This document shows, one piece after another, positions 54,799 through 62,869 of a stretch of 64,000 bases of DNA (positions are counted from its first letter, which is position 1; each line of letters starts with the position of its first letter). Source of the stretch: UBA10649 sp963749905. Lineage in GTDB: Bacteria; Actinomycetota; Actinomycetes; S36-B12. A program made the position numbers and the translations under genes. Under the pieces are notes generated by a model. That model made no database searches. It was not told where the DNA came from and was given only the letters and a program-made list of their open reading frames with translations. The stretch covers positions 62,001-126,000 of the forward strand of contig CAVVOF010000004.1 of assembly GCA_963749905.1 (NCBI GenBank). The letters run 5' to 3'.

Positions 54799-55233
54799 TC
54801 AGACGCAGAACTCGTTGCCCTCTGGGTCCGTGAGCGTCGTCCAGCGATGTGGGCCCTGCTGTCCGCCGCCGATCACGGTGGCGCCACGCGCTACCAGCGT
54901 CGCCACGATCGCCTCGGCATCGGCATCCCCCGTGCGGATGTCGAGATGCACGCGGTTCTTCACCGTCTTCGACTCCGGGACCCACTGGAAGAGGATCCGC
55001 GGCCGACCGCCCACACCGTCGTCGGGAGAGACGATCGCCGCACCCGCCCGCCACACGAGTTCACCCTTGTGCGTGGTCGTCTCCTCTTCGGTGGCGAAGC
55101 CCTCGGCGACCATCCGGCGGATGAACTCGGGGTCCTGAGCCTCGAGGTGCCACCCGAGCGTCTCAGCCCACCAGTCGGCCTGGTCGTGCGGATGCGCGCT
55201 GTCGACCGTCACCTGCACGCCGAAGCTCACCAC
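54799..55233 (-). CDS. VOC-family (glyoxalase-fold) protein
   Basis: 144 residues. Two VOC half-modules: the first has DQADWWAETLGWHLEAQ, the second ends HRWTTLTDPEGNEFCV, the classic family ending. Metal ligands His14 or nearby and the Glu of EGNEF are present. Substrate unknown; family members include resistance proteins and isomerases. It overlaps the aldo/keto reductase stop by seven bases. Confidence 0.87.
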   Translation of the reverse strand: MVSFGVQVTVDSAHPHDQADWWAETLGWHLEAQDPEFIRRMVAEGFATEEETTTHKGELVWRAGAAIVSPDDGVGGRPRILFQWVPESKTVKNRVHLDIRTGDADAEAIVATLVARGATVIGGGQQGPHRWTTLTDPEGNEFCV

Positions 55234-56207
55234 GCGTAGGCCTCAGGTGCAGCGCCGCCCGGGCCGGGGAAGATCTCGTCGAGGCGGGCCAGCGCCGACT
55301 CGTCGAGCGTCACGCCCAGCGCGCCGAGGGCGCTGTCGAGCTGCGCCATGTTCCGGGGCCCCACGATGGGCGCCGTGACGGCCGGCTGGTGCAGCAGCCA
55401 CGCGAGCGCGACATCACCGGGCGCTTCGCCACGCTCGTCGCAGAACGCCTCCCACTTCTCGATGGCAGCGCGGTGCTTCTCCAGCGTGTCCGAGGCCCGA
55501 CCGCTGGCACTGCGCTGCACGTCGCCCGTCGCCTGCTTGCGCAGGATGCCGCCGAGCAGTCCACCGTGCAGCGGCGACCACGGGATGACGCCGATGCCGT
55601 ACGCCTGCGCAGCCGGCAGCACCTCCAACTCGACGGTGCGCTCGACGAGGTTGTAGATGGACTGCTCGCTGACGAGTCCGAGGACCCCGCGCCGGTTCGC
55701 GGCCTCCTGCCCCTGAGCGAGGTGCCAGCCGGCGAAGTTCGAGGACCCGACGTACAGGATCTTGCCCTGCATCTTCAGGTACTCCATCGCCTCCCAGATC
55801 TCGTCCCACGGCGTGGCGCGGTCGACGTGGTGCATCTGGTACAGGTCGATGTAGTCCGTCTGCATCCGGCGCAGCGACGCATCGCAGGCCCGGCGGATGT
55901 TGAGCGCCGAGAGCTTGCCGTCATTCGGCCAGTCCCCCATGTCGCCATAGAGCTTGGTCGCCAGCACGGTCCGTTCGCGACGCCCGCCTCCCTGCGCGAA
56001 CCACTCGCCCAGGATGGTCTCCGTCAGGCCCTTGTTCTCGCCCCAGCCGTACACGTTGGCCGTGTCGAAGAAGTTGATGCCCGTGTCGTGCGCGTGATCC
56101 ATGATCGCGAAGGAGTCCTCGCGGCCGGTGACCGGCCCGAAGTTCATCGTTCCGAGGCAGATCCTGCTGACGCTGAGTCCGGTGCGTCCGAGATGCGTGT
56201 AGTCCAT
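55227..56207 (-). CDS. Aldo/keto reductase
   Basis: 326 residues. LGTMNFG near the start, FFDTANVYG with catalytic Asp and Tyr, LATKLYG with Lys, and YQMHHVD with His give the full AKR tetrad; YVGSSNFAGW is also typical. It resembles YghZ/Gra-orf5-like enzymes that reduce aldehydes with NADPH. GGAGGG precedes the ATG by four bases. It is coupled to the VOC gene. Confidence 0.9.
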   Translation of the reverse strand: MDYTHLGRTGLSVSRICLGTMNFGPVTGREDSFAIMDHAHDTGINFFDTANVYGWGENKGLTETILGEWFAQGGGRRERTVLATKLYGDMGDWPNDGKLSALNIRRACDASLRRMQTDYIDLYQMHHVDRATPWDEIWEAMEYLKMQGKILYVGSSNFAGWHLAQGQEAANRRGVLGLVSEQSIYNLVERTVELEVLPAAQAYGIGVIPWSPLHGGLLGGILRKQATGDVQRSASGRASDTLEKHRAAIEKWEAFCDERGEAPGDVALAWLLHQPAVTAPIVGPRNMAQLDSALGALGVTLDESALARLDEIFPGPGGAAPEAYAW

Positions 56208-56322
56208 CGGCCCTCCGTGGGAATCGTGTGGATGGGTTTCACCCTAGCCCGGCCTCGTCAGGCATCCGAGGCGAGCGACGACGCACACTGGTAGCAGGAC
56301 CGAGTGGAATCGGGGTGCAGAC

Positions 56323-56754
56323 ATGACTGATCGACCCTTCCTGGTGGTGGGCGCAGACGGTTCGGACATGAGCGTGGCGGCGCTCGAGTGGGCGGTGCAG
56401 TACGCCCGGAGGGTGGGAGCCGAGATCCGCGTGGTCACGGCCTTCGACATTCCCTGGACCATTCTGGTGACCCCGACGTACACCGACGACGACTACGCGC
56501 AGGACGCGCAGGAGATGCTGGACCGCACTCTGGGAGACGTCACCGCGACCGCTCCCGACGTCCCGATCGTCACCGAGCTGCTGCAGATGCGGCCGGCGCT
56601 TGCCCTGACCACCGCGGCCAGGGGTGCCGACCTGCTCGTGGTCGGCAGCCAAGGGCATGGGGAGTTGCCCGGGATGCACCTCGGATCGGTGGCGAACTAC
56701 TGCGTCCACCACGCCCCGTGCCCGGTGGTCGTCGTCCGTCCGCACGTGGAGTGA
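56323..56754 (+). CDS. Universal stress protein
   Basis: 143 residues, one UspA domain. VVGADGSDMSVAALEWA opens it and the ATP-binding loop is GSQGHGELPGMHLGSVANY, matching G-2X-G-9X-G(S/T). Such proteins bind ATP and help survival under starvation or hypoxia. Convergent with the deacetylase gene, 13 bases apart. Confidence 0.9.
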   Translation: MTDRPFLVVGADGSDMSVAALEWAVQYARRVGAEIRVVTAFDIPWTILVTPTYTDDDYAQDAQEMLDRTLGDVTATAPDVPIVTELLQMRPALALTTAARGADLLVVGSQGHGELPGMHLGSVANYCVHHAPCPVVVVRPHVE

Positions 56755-56767
56755 GTGCGGCTGGCAC

Positions 56768-57430
56768 TCAGGTCAGCCAGCGCAGATGCTCCCGGTCGCC
56801 CAGGAGTCCCAGACGTCGCCACAGCGCGCTCCCGGGCACCGCCTGGCTCGGGTGGCACTCAACCGCGCCGAGCTGGGCGCTCCGGTCGACCGTCAGGACG
56901 ATGTCCATGTCGGCGACCGGGTGCCCGGTGAACGGCGCCGACAGTTCCCGTCGCAAGGTCGCGGCAGCCTCGTCCGGGATGGTCCAGCCGAGGACGCCCA
57001 CGCCCGTGGCGCGCCCGGCCAGGGTGGCTGCCTCAGTGGCTCGCTGATGGTCCGGGTGCCCGGTCACGCCGTCGGGGTCGAACGCGACCAGGCCATCGAT
57101 CCCGAGTTCGTCCACGAGGCCGAGCACCTCGTCGACCAACTGCTCGACCGGAACCGAGCTCAGCCCGCCGTCGGGGTAGGCCCGGAGCACCACTCGGCGG
57201 ACGCCCAGCTCACCAGCCGCGGCCGCGAGCTCGCCCTCCCGGACGGCCGCGAGATCACCTGTCACGCCGTGCAGAGTCGATGCCTCACCCCGCGTGAAGC
57301 ACAGCACGGTCACGTGCGCACCCGATCGGACGAACGCATCCAGTACCGCGCCCAGTGCGAAGGACTCGTCGTCGGGATGGGCGACGACCGCCAGGACGGA
57401 CGACCAGGACGGCAGTTCCGCATGTGCCAC
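56768..57430 (-). CDS. LmbE/PIG-L family deacetylase
   Basis: 220 residues. The zinc-binding AVVAHPDDESFALG (HPDDE) and GVTGHPDHQ are intact. Family members deacetylate N-acetylglucosamine conjugates such as mycothiol precursors; at 220 residues it is shorter than MshB or Mca (about 300), so another substrate is likely. The GTG at 57430 lies two bases after the stop of a 47-aa gene, with which it forms an operon. Confidence 0.87.
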   Translation of the reverse strand: MAHAELPSWSSVLAVVAHPDDESFALGAVLDAFVRSGAHVTVLCFTRGEASTLHGVTGDLAAVREGELAAAAGELGVRRVVLRAYPDGGLSSVPVEQLVDEVLGLVDELGIDGLVAFDPDGVTGHPDHQRATEAATLAGRATGVGVLGWTIPDEAAATLRRELSAPFTGHPVADMDIVLTVDRSAQLGAVECHPSQAVPGSALWRRLGLLGDREHLRWLT

Positions 57431-57432
57431 GG

Positions 57433-57576
57433 TCAGTGATGGCCCTTCGTGACCATCGCGATCATCTTCGCGTTCAGCAGGGCGAACCGCCACGCCTGGA
57501 TCACCAGGTTGGTGCGCGCTCTCACCTCGGCCGGCGACGCCACCGGCGCGTCCGGGAACGCCCTCACGTTGCTCAT
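57433..57576 (-). CDS. Small protein (47 aa) upstream of the deacetylase
   Basis: It begins MSNVRAFPDAPVASPAEVRA and ends AMVTKGHH, with an amphipathic middle helix (VIQAWRFALLNAKMIAMV). GGAGG lies six bases before the ATG. No family is recognised. The tight spacing to the deacetylase gene suggests co-translation. Confidence 0.6.
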   Translation of the reverse strand: MSNVRAFPDAPVASPAEVRARTNLVIQAWRFALLNAKMIAMVTKGHH

Positions 57577-57586
57577 GGCATGCCTC

Positions 57587-59045
57587 CTACTCGGGGATCA
57601 GGAACCACAGCGGGCGCGCCTTGGCCTTGTAGATGAACAGGTAGTGGAGCATCACCTTCATCCAGTGGGCGCTCAGGCCGATCTCGCCGTAGGTCTCCTT
57701 CGTGTCGCGACCAGCAGGACCGTACTTCTCCTTGTCGGGGATGATCGGGAAGACCGTCATGGCCGCGGCCGTGCCGCTACGCCAGCCCTTGCCGGCTGAG
57801 GCGATGCACGCCGCGCCCATGTCCGCCATCGACGCCGTGTGCACCTTGCCCTGGGGATCCGTGCTTGATGCGGCTGGCGATGGTCTGGGCCACTGCGCGA
57901 CCGATGACCCCCGAGGGCATGCCCGTGCGAGGCGGCGCGGGGGCGATCAGGGTGCCGTTGGGGCTCGTCCGAGGTCGGGACATCGCATGGGGTGGCGCGA
58001 ACGCGATGCCGGCCGCCCAGACGTTGTCGTACTTCACCGACTGATAGGTCCGGGGCCAGTCGCTGGCCCGCCACTCCTCGTACGGCTTGGCCGTGTAGTC
58101 GGCATCGACCTTCATGAAGCCGCTCGGTGCGAACACCTCCGCGGTGATGTCCTGCCCGGCCGCGTCGAACGCGACAAGATCCGCTCCGCGGAAGGGAGGC
58201 AGCAGCATGGCGAAGTCGAACTCCTGCTCGCCCTTGGTGCCGTCCACGACCTCGTAGCTGACCTTCCCCTCGTCGACGCGTTCGACCGCCGCCGACAGGA
58301 TCGCCTTGACACCGCGCTCCTGGAAGATCGACTCGGTGAACGACTGGCTCGGGATGACCTGCCCCTTGTGCCCGAAGTTCATGCCATCCATGCCGAAATC
58401 GCCGAGCTCTGACTCGTTGGTCAGGTAGATGACCTCGGCCCGGTCTCGGACGCCCTCGCGCCTCAGCTCGTGCTCGACATTGAAGGTGTACTCGAAGGCC
58501 GCGCCCTGACAGGTGCAGGTGCCATTGCCCATGCCGATCAGGAGCGTCTGCCGCTCTCCGCGCTTGAGCTTCGCTATCACCTCCTGCAGGGCCGCATTCG
58601 CCTGCTCCGCATGGCCTGCGGTGCACACGGACCAACTGTTCCCGTCGGGGCCGAGTCCCGGGGTGGCCCCGAAGTTCAGCTTCGGTCCGGTCGCGTTGAT
58701 CAGGTAGTCGTACTCGATGCGGCCGATCTCGTCGGCCCGGGCCGGGTCGGTGTAGCGGACGGTCACGTGCGGTCGCGCGAGGTCACCGCTGCCCTCGGGA
58801 TGGAGTTCCGTGGCCAGCGCCTGGTGGAACTCGATGCCCTTGCGGCGGTATATCGGCGCCAGTGGGAACGTCACCTGCTTCGTCGTCATCTGTCCGACGC
58901 CGACCCAGATGTTGGAGGGGATCCAGTTCCACTTCGCATTGGGCGCGATGACCACCACGTCGTGCTCCTTGCCCACCATCCGGCGAAGGTGCAGCGCGGC
59001 GGTGTGGCCGGCGACGCCAGCGCCCATGATCACGGTGCGAGTCAT
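57587..59045 (-). pseudogene. Sulfide:quinone oxidoreductase-like flavoprotein, frameshifted near the C-terminus
   Basis: From ATG 59045 the frame encodes MGAGVAGHTAALHLRR, IGMGNGTCTCQGAAFEYTF and the FAD/quinone domains to IASRIKHG, then slips near 57854-57864. The remainder (DPQGKVHTASMADMGAACIA to the end at 57587, with a C-terminal amphipathic helix region) is one base out of phase. CACGGCGATCC for CACGGATCC would repair it. SQR-type enzymes pass electrons from sulfide to quinone; several Cys are kept (CTCQG). A CsoR/CstR-type palindrome covers the leader. Confidence 0.83.
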
Positions 59046-59047
59046 AT

Positions 59048-59063
59048 ATACCCCCGGTGGTAT
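59048..59063. promoter_or_regulatory. CsoR/CstR-type operator before the SQR-like gene
   Basis: ATACCCCCGGTGGTAT pairs at seven of eight positions. The ATACC...GGTAT pattern is typical of the CsoR/RcnR/CstR family, and CstR is a persulfide sensor that controls sqr genes. The site ends two bases before the start codon, so binding would also block initiation. No csoR-like gene is in the window. Confidence 0.6.
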
Positions 59064-59145
59064 GTGGACACGACCACCGTAGCCCGCCCGGAGTGCCCCC
59101 GAGACGGACGAAGGTCCCGATCCGCGATGGCGCAGTTCCGGCGAC

Positions 59146-59151
59146 TAGCCT
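59146..59151 (+). promoter_or_regulatory. Leaderless -10 hexamer
   Basis: TAGCCT is followed by six bases and then the GTG of the 45-aa gene, without a ribosome site. Confidence 0.5.
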
Positions 59152-59157
59152 CGAGCC

Positions 59158-59295
59158 GTGGACGAGCAACAGGACCCCAACGATCCGCACCGCCACAACC
59201 GCCGCTACATCCTGTTCGCAGTGATCTTGGCGCTGGTGGTGCTGACGTTCTCGGCGGTCTCGATCGGGGTCGTCATCTCGACCACCAGTCGCTAG
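59158..59295 (+). CDS. Membrane micropeptide (45 aa)
   Basis: A charged N-terminus (VDEQQDPNDPHRHNRR) is followed by one helix, YILFAVILALVVLTFSAVSI. The GTG start is supported by the leaderless hexamer at 59146. It diverges from the SQR-like gene and its stop shares the CTAG at 59292-59295 with the convergent gene. No family is recognised. Confidence 0.55.
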   Translation: MDEQQDPNDPHRHNRRYILFAVILALVVLTFSAVSIGVVISTTSR

Positions 59296-60440
59296 CTGGT
59301 CGGGAACGCCAGTGTCGTGCGCACCATCTGGTGGTCGGAGGCCTGGTACTCCGGGACGAAGCGGCCCTGTGCATTCAGCCGGATGACGACCTCGTAGTCG
59401 AGGGGCTGCACCCCGCCCCGCGTCATCACGTAGTCGATGCGGGTGGCGTTCAGCACCGGGTTCTTCCTGCTGGTCCGGAACTCGTAGGGCTTGGTCGGGA
59501 AGCCCTGCTCCGCGAGCGGCAGCAGCGGGTTGTAGTTGATCGTGGAGTACTGCACATTGCGCTTGGTCGGCGCGACGTACGCGTCGGTCCAGCCGCTGTT
59601 CCGCAGCACGGCCTGCGCACCGCTCGGCTGCCGCTTGTCGTACGAGTTCAGGTCCGCCATCAGCACCACGGGAGCGCCGGGCATGCCGTGCGCGGCGTTC
59701 CAGGCGTCCGCCCACGGCCCGAGAGCCTGTCCGAGTGCCACCCGTGAGGCCTCTCCCTCAGCCGTCTTCGCGTTGTCCGCGTGCAGGCTGACGGCGAGGA
59801 ACGGCGAGCCGCCCGCGGCGGGGGCCAAATAGGCCCAGGCCACCGAACGAGATGCCGATGCCGCGTCCATCCCCGGGGCGATACTGCCCGTCATGACGAT
59901 CCCGGCTGCTGATCCGGTCGGCGGGGCGAACTCGCTCACCGTCGCAGCCTTGTAGAGCAGCATGGCGGTGTTGTCGCACGGCGACGCACCGGTCAACTGC
60001 CCCGACGCGTTGCGGGGACGACGGCACTCGTTGTCGGCCTGGTCCACGCGTGGCGTCCGATAGCCCGCCCGAGCGACCAGGTTGGCGATGTCCTCCGCCT
60101 GGGTCTTGGCGTGGGCGGTCGGATTGTTGGTGGCCTCCTGCAGCCCGAGCAGGTCCGCGCCGGTCTCTGCGATGACGCGCGACACGCGCTCCCGCCGCAC
60201 ATCCCACGACGGCGCGGGAGCGGGGCAGGCCACCTTGCAGACGTTCCACGATGCGACCACAAGCGTCGGGCCGGCCACGGTGGCCGCCTGCACGGCCGAG
60301 ACGTCGACGATCTCGTCCGAACTCGAGGTCTGCGGCGGGGCAGTCTGCTCGGGCGCCACAGTCGTGGGCAGGGTCACGAGCGCGAGCGCCATCACCGACG
60401 CTGCCGACGCGATGGCGATGCCGACGCCGCGGATCCTCAT
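59292..60440 (-). CDS. Secreted endonuclease/exonuclease/phosphatase-family protein
   Basis: 382 residues. A signal peptide (about 1-30, then TVAPEQTAPP) precedes an EEP domain with VASWNVCKV, LGLQEATNN, LMADLNSYDKR, IDYVMTR and SDHQMV, the metal and catalytic blocks of DNase I-like enzymes. It may cut extracellular DNA or remove phosphate from lipids; the substrate is open. GGGGAGG lies directly before the ATG at 60440. Confidence 0.85.
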   Translation of the reverse strand: MRIRGVGIAIASAASVMALALVTLPTTVAPEQTAPPQTSSSDEIVDVSAVQAATVAGPTLVVASWNVCKVACPAPAPSWDVRRERVSRVIAETGADLLGLQEATNNPTAHAKTQAEDIANLVARAGYRTPRVDQADNECRRPRNASGQLTGASPCDNTAMLLYKAATVSEFAPPTGSAAGIVMTGSIAPGMDAASASRSVAWAYLAPAAGGSPFLAVSLHADNAKTAEGEASRVALGQALGPWADAWNAAHGMPGAPVVLMADLNSYDKRQPSGAQAVLRNSGWTDAYVAPTKRNVQYSTINYNPLLPLAEQGFPTKPYEFRTSRKNPVLNATRIDYVMTRGGVQPLDYEVVIRLNAQGRFVPEYQASDHQMVRTTLAFPTS

Positions 60441-60552
60441 CCTCCCCACCCCCTCGGCTCGATGGTAGGCGCATGCCGACAGCACGCGGGCGCGTGTGCC
60501 TCCATGAGGAGTTTCGGACCGAACTGCCCCCGAATGAACCCCGGGAGCGCTG

Positions 60553-60741
60553 CTAGCCGGCTTCGGCTACGACCGCTCCCGGACCCGGGAAGTACAAGGA
60601 CTCGTGCCCGTTGTCCGACCAGCGGACCAGGTACGGCGGACCTCCGTCCGGGCCGTGCACCTCGAGCACCTCACCGTCACGCTCCTGGTCACTGACGTGC
60701 GTGCCGTGGACGACGATCCGGTCTCCCACTTTCGCCTGCAT
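60553..60741 (-). CDS. DUF1918 family small protein
   Basis: 62 residues. MQAKVGDRIVVHGTHVSDQE then GPPYLVRWSDNGHESLYFPG is the DUF1918 pattern, a small beta-barrel found in actinobacteria, of unknown function. AAGGAGGT lies four bases before the ATG, which fixes the start; the frame is open further upstream. Confidence 0.87.
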   Translation of the reverse strand: MQAKVGDRIVVHGTHVSDQERDGEVLEVHGPDGGPPYLVRWSDNGHESLYFPGPGAVVAEAG

Positions 60742-60974
60742 GGCGACCTCCTTCATCGACGCTTCCAAGGCTACGACGACCACCCGATCGTTGCCCACCG
60801 ATCACCGATGCACGCGGCGAGCCGCCGCCGTGTTACCGTTGTCGCACGCGCAGGCACCAGCCGCGCATGTGCCGCAGTCCGGTGAGCGCCTTCAGGGCAG
60901 CCCCGCTTGCAGGCACAACGAGACCACAAGGTGCGCACGCCGAACGGCTGTGCGCTCCGAAGGAGAGAACGACG

Positions 60975-61112
60975 ATGTACGCGCTTTTGCTTGATGACGA
61001 ACGCCGCGAGCCCATGGGCCTGACCGACCGCGACCGCTGTCGCCAGTGCCGCGGGCCGGTCAGCCGCACCGATGCCTCGGGCCTGTGCTGGAGCTGCATG
61101 CCCACGCGCTGA
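60975..61112 (+). CDS. Zinc-ribbon micropeptide (45 aa)
   Basis: It begins MYALLLDDERREPMGLTDRD and contains CRQCRGP and LCWSCMP, a CxxC-CxxC zinc ribbon. AGGAGAG (60961-60967) precedes the ATG. It lies 40 bases before the Fur-family gene and may share its transcript. A metal-related role is inference from this position. Confidence 0.65.
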   Translation: MYALLLDDERREPMGLTDRDRCRQCRGPVSRTDASGLCWSCMPTR

Positions 61113-61152
61113 GCGTCACGCCAGCCCGACCTCCCGTGCAAGGAGACGAGCG

Positions 61153-61554
61153 ATGCCCATCGGTCGACGGACCACGCGCCAGCGTGAGCTGGTCGCCGAT
61201 GCGCTCGCCTCCTTCGACGACTTCCGGTCGGCCCAGGAGATCTACGAGACGCTGGCTGAGCGCGGCGACCATGTCGGCCGGGCGACCGTCTACCGCACGC
61301 TGCGCGCGCTCGCGACGCAGGAGGGCGTGGACGTGATCGTCCGCGCCGATGGGGAGACGGTCTACCGACACTGCACCCCGAAGCATCATCATCACCTGGT
61401 GTGCCGTGAGTGCGGTGCCACCGTGGAAGTCGCCGGGCCCGTCGTGGAGCGCTGGTCGAACCAGACGGCCAGCGCCCACGGCTACGACGAGGTCACGCAC
61501 ACCCTCGAGATCTTCGGCCGGTGCGCGGACTGCAGGACAGCCCCCAGCCACTGA
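61153..61554 (+). CDS. Fur-family metal-responsive repressor, Zur-like
   Basis: 133 residues. A winged helix (about 8-70; TRQRELVADALASF, then GRATVYRTLRAL) is followed by the metal site HCTPKHHHHLVCRECG and a second CxxC, RCADC, that binds structural zinc. Length and sequence favour zinc (Zur) or iron (Fur) sensing; the choice is not decidable. AGGAGA lies six bases before the ATG. A Fur-type box follows at 61604. Confidence 0.88.
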   Translation: MPIGRRTTRQRELVADALASFDDFRSAQEIYETLAERGDHVGRATVYRTLRALATQEGVDVIVRADGETVYRHCTPKHHHHLVCRECGATVEVAGPVVERWSNQTASAHGYDEVTHTLEIFGRCADCRTAPSH

Positions 61555-61557
61555 GTA

Positions 61558-61581
61558 GGCGGTGCCTGAACAGGCATCGCC
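61558..61581 (+). terminator. Hairpin after the Fur-family gene
   Basis: GGCGGTGCCTG pairs with CAGGCATCGCC (one G-T wobble) around AA. It lies three bases after the stop codon. No T tract follows. Confidence 0.5.
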
Positions 61582-61603
61582 CATGCGCGGGGCGTAGGAT
61601 CAC

Positions 61604-61626
61604 TTATTGAGACTGAGTCTCATTAA
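61604..61626. promoter_or_regulatory. Fur/Zur-type box
   Basis: TTATTGAGACTGAGTCTCAT plus TAA has ten-base arms with one mismatch around TGA. It resembles TGAGAATNATTCTCA-type Fur boxes. TAGGAT at 61595-61600 is a likely -10 box, so the operator covers the transcription start of the NifX-like gene. Confidence 0.6.
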
Positions 61627-61641
61627 CTGATTGGAGTCGAC

Positions 61642-61989
61642 ATGACCGCCACCGTCTGCGTCCCGCTGAACCCCGACGGCACCCTCACCCCCCGACTGGG
61701 CCAGGCACCCAAGGTCGCGATCTGCCGCGTAGACCAGGGCACCATCTCCGACTGGACCGAGTTCCCCGTCGAATGGGACACCACATACGGCGTCGACGTG
61801 CTCGGCGTGCACCACCCGCGCGTCGTCCGCTTCATGCGAGATCACCAGGTCGACACCGTCGTCGCCGCCAGCGTGTGCGAGAGCATGCAGCAGGTGCTCA
61901 GCAGCATCGACGTGACCGTGCGAACCGGCTTCGACGGTGACGCCCGCGCCGCCGTCGGATCGGCCACAGCGGAGCCCAGCGTCACCTGA
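61642..61989 (+). CDS. NifX/NifB-C-terminal-domain-like protein
   Basis: 115 residues. The pattern LGQAPKVAICRVDQG, HHPRVVRFMRDHQVDTVVAA and SMQQVLSSIDVTV matches the dinitrogenase iron-molybdenum-cofactor biosynthesis domain. No nif gene is near, so it more likely handles metal or clusters generally. GGAG at 61632-61635 precedes the ATG. The Fur-type box suggests repression by metal. Confidence 0.75.
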   Translation: MTATVCVPLNPDGTLTPRLGQAPKVAICRVDQGTISDWTEFPVEWDTTYGVDVLGVHHPRVVRFMRDHQVDTVVAASVCESMQQVLSSIDVTVRTGFDGDARAAVGSATAEPSVT

Positions 61990-62029
61990 TCGGCCGTCTT
62001 CGCAGCGCTGCGCCGGATACCTTCGGCGC

Positions 62030-62182
62030 ATGATGCTGTCGATGTTCGTGCTGTGGATCATCGTCTTCGCCGGCGTATTCCTGCGAAGGCGATGGACGAT
62101 CCCGCTCACGCTCGTCACCCTGGCGTGGACCGCAGTGCTGCTCCGACTGCACATGTCCTCCGACATCCCGCTCAACTTCTAG
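62030..62182 (+). CDS. Membrane micropeptide (50 aa)
   Basis: MMLSMFVLWIIVFAGVFLRR forms one helix and IPLTLVTLAWTAVLLRLHM a second. TACCTT lies six bases before the ATG, a leaderless start. It ends nine bases before dsbB and is probably co-transcribed. It could assist DsbB in the membrane, which is inference. Confidence 0.6.
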   Translation: MMLSMFVLWIIVFAGVFLRRRWTIPLTLVTLAWTAVLLRLHMSSDIPLNF

Positions 62183-62191
62183 CGGGTCACG

Positions 62192-62869
62192 ATGACTGCC
62201 GAAGCACGGGCCACGCGCCTGTCACGACTCGTCAACATCCTCGCGCTCTTCGCCCTCATCGGCGTGCTCGCCGGCTCCCTGCACCTGCAGTTCGGGATCG
62301 GCGAGCAGCCGTGCCCGCTCTGCCTCGTGCAGCGCTCGGCCATGATCGGCCTGGCAGTCGGCCCCCTGATGAACCTGCTGTGGGGCATGCGCCCGGCCCA
62401 CTACGCGCTCAGCATCCTGGCCGCAGTGGTGGGCGGCGCCGGGAGCACGCGGCAGATCCTGCTGCACATCGCCGACCCCACGGACCCGGGCTACGGGCCG
62501 GCGTTCCTCGGCAACCACCTGTACACGTGGGCCTTCATCACCTTCGCGGTGGCCGTGGTCGGCTGCGCACTGATGCTGCTGTGGAGCGCACCGTTCGCGG
62601 CGGCCGATAACGGCATCCGGCACGAGCGAGGCTGGCTGCGCATGCTGGCGTTCACCGCGATCGCCTGGGTCTTCCTGGACCTGCTGGTCATCGCGATCTC
62701 GGTCATCCCGGAGTGCGGACTCGGCATGTGCCCGGACAACCCGGAGGACCTGGCGGGCCTCGGAGACATCCCCGGCTGGGCGGCCGTGATGAGCATCGGG
62801 CTGCTCGCCGTCGCGATCGCCGCCGGCCTGGTGATGGACCGGCGCCTGAACCGCGTCACTCCGTACTGA
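62192..62869 (+). CDS. DsbB-family disulfide bond formation protein
   Basis: 225 residues, five to six membrane helices. CPLC (in EQPCPLCLVQR) is the first redox pair, matching the quinone-side motif of DsbB; a second pair may be Cys178 and Cys183 (in PECGLGMCPD). It re-oxidises DsbA-like proteins using quinone, perhaps that at 34190. Its last 14 bases overlap the convergent permease gene. Confidence 0.87.
   Translation: MTAEARATRLSRLVNILALFALIGVLAGSLHLQFGIGEQPCPLCLVQRSAMIGLAVGPLMNLLWGMRPAHYALSILAAVVGGAGSTRQILLHIADPTDPGYGPAFLGNHLYTWAFITFAVAVVGCALMLLWSAPFAAADNGIRHERGWLRMLAFTAIAWVFLDLLVIAISVIPECGLGMCPDNPEDLAGLGDIPGWAAVMSIGLLAVAIAAGLVMDRRLNRVTPY

Noticed and set aside
60473..60556. A 27-codon plus-strand frame starting MPTARGRVCLHEEF.
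   Set aside because: It has no ribosome site or clear leaderless promoter and runs into the end of the opposite DUF1918 gene. It contains two Cys and could be a leader peptide, but nothing downstream fits.
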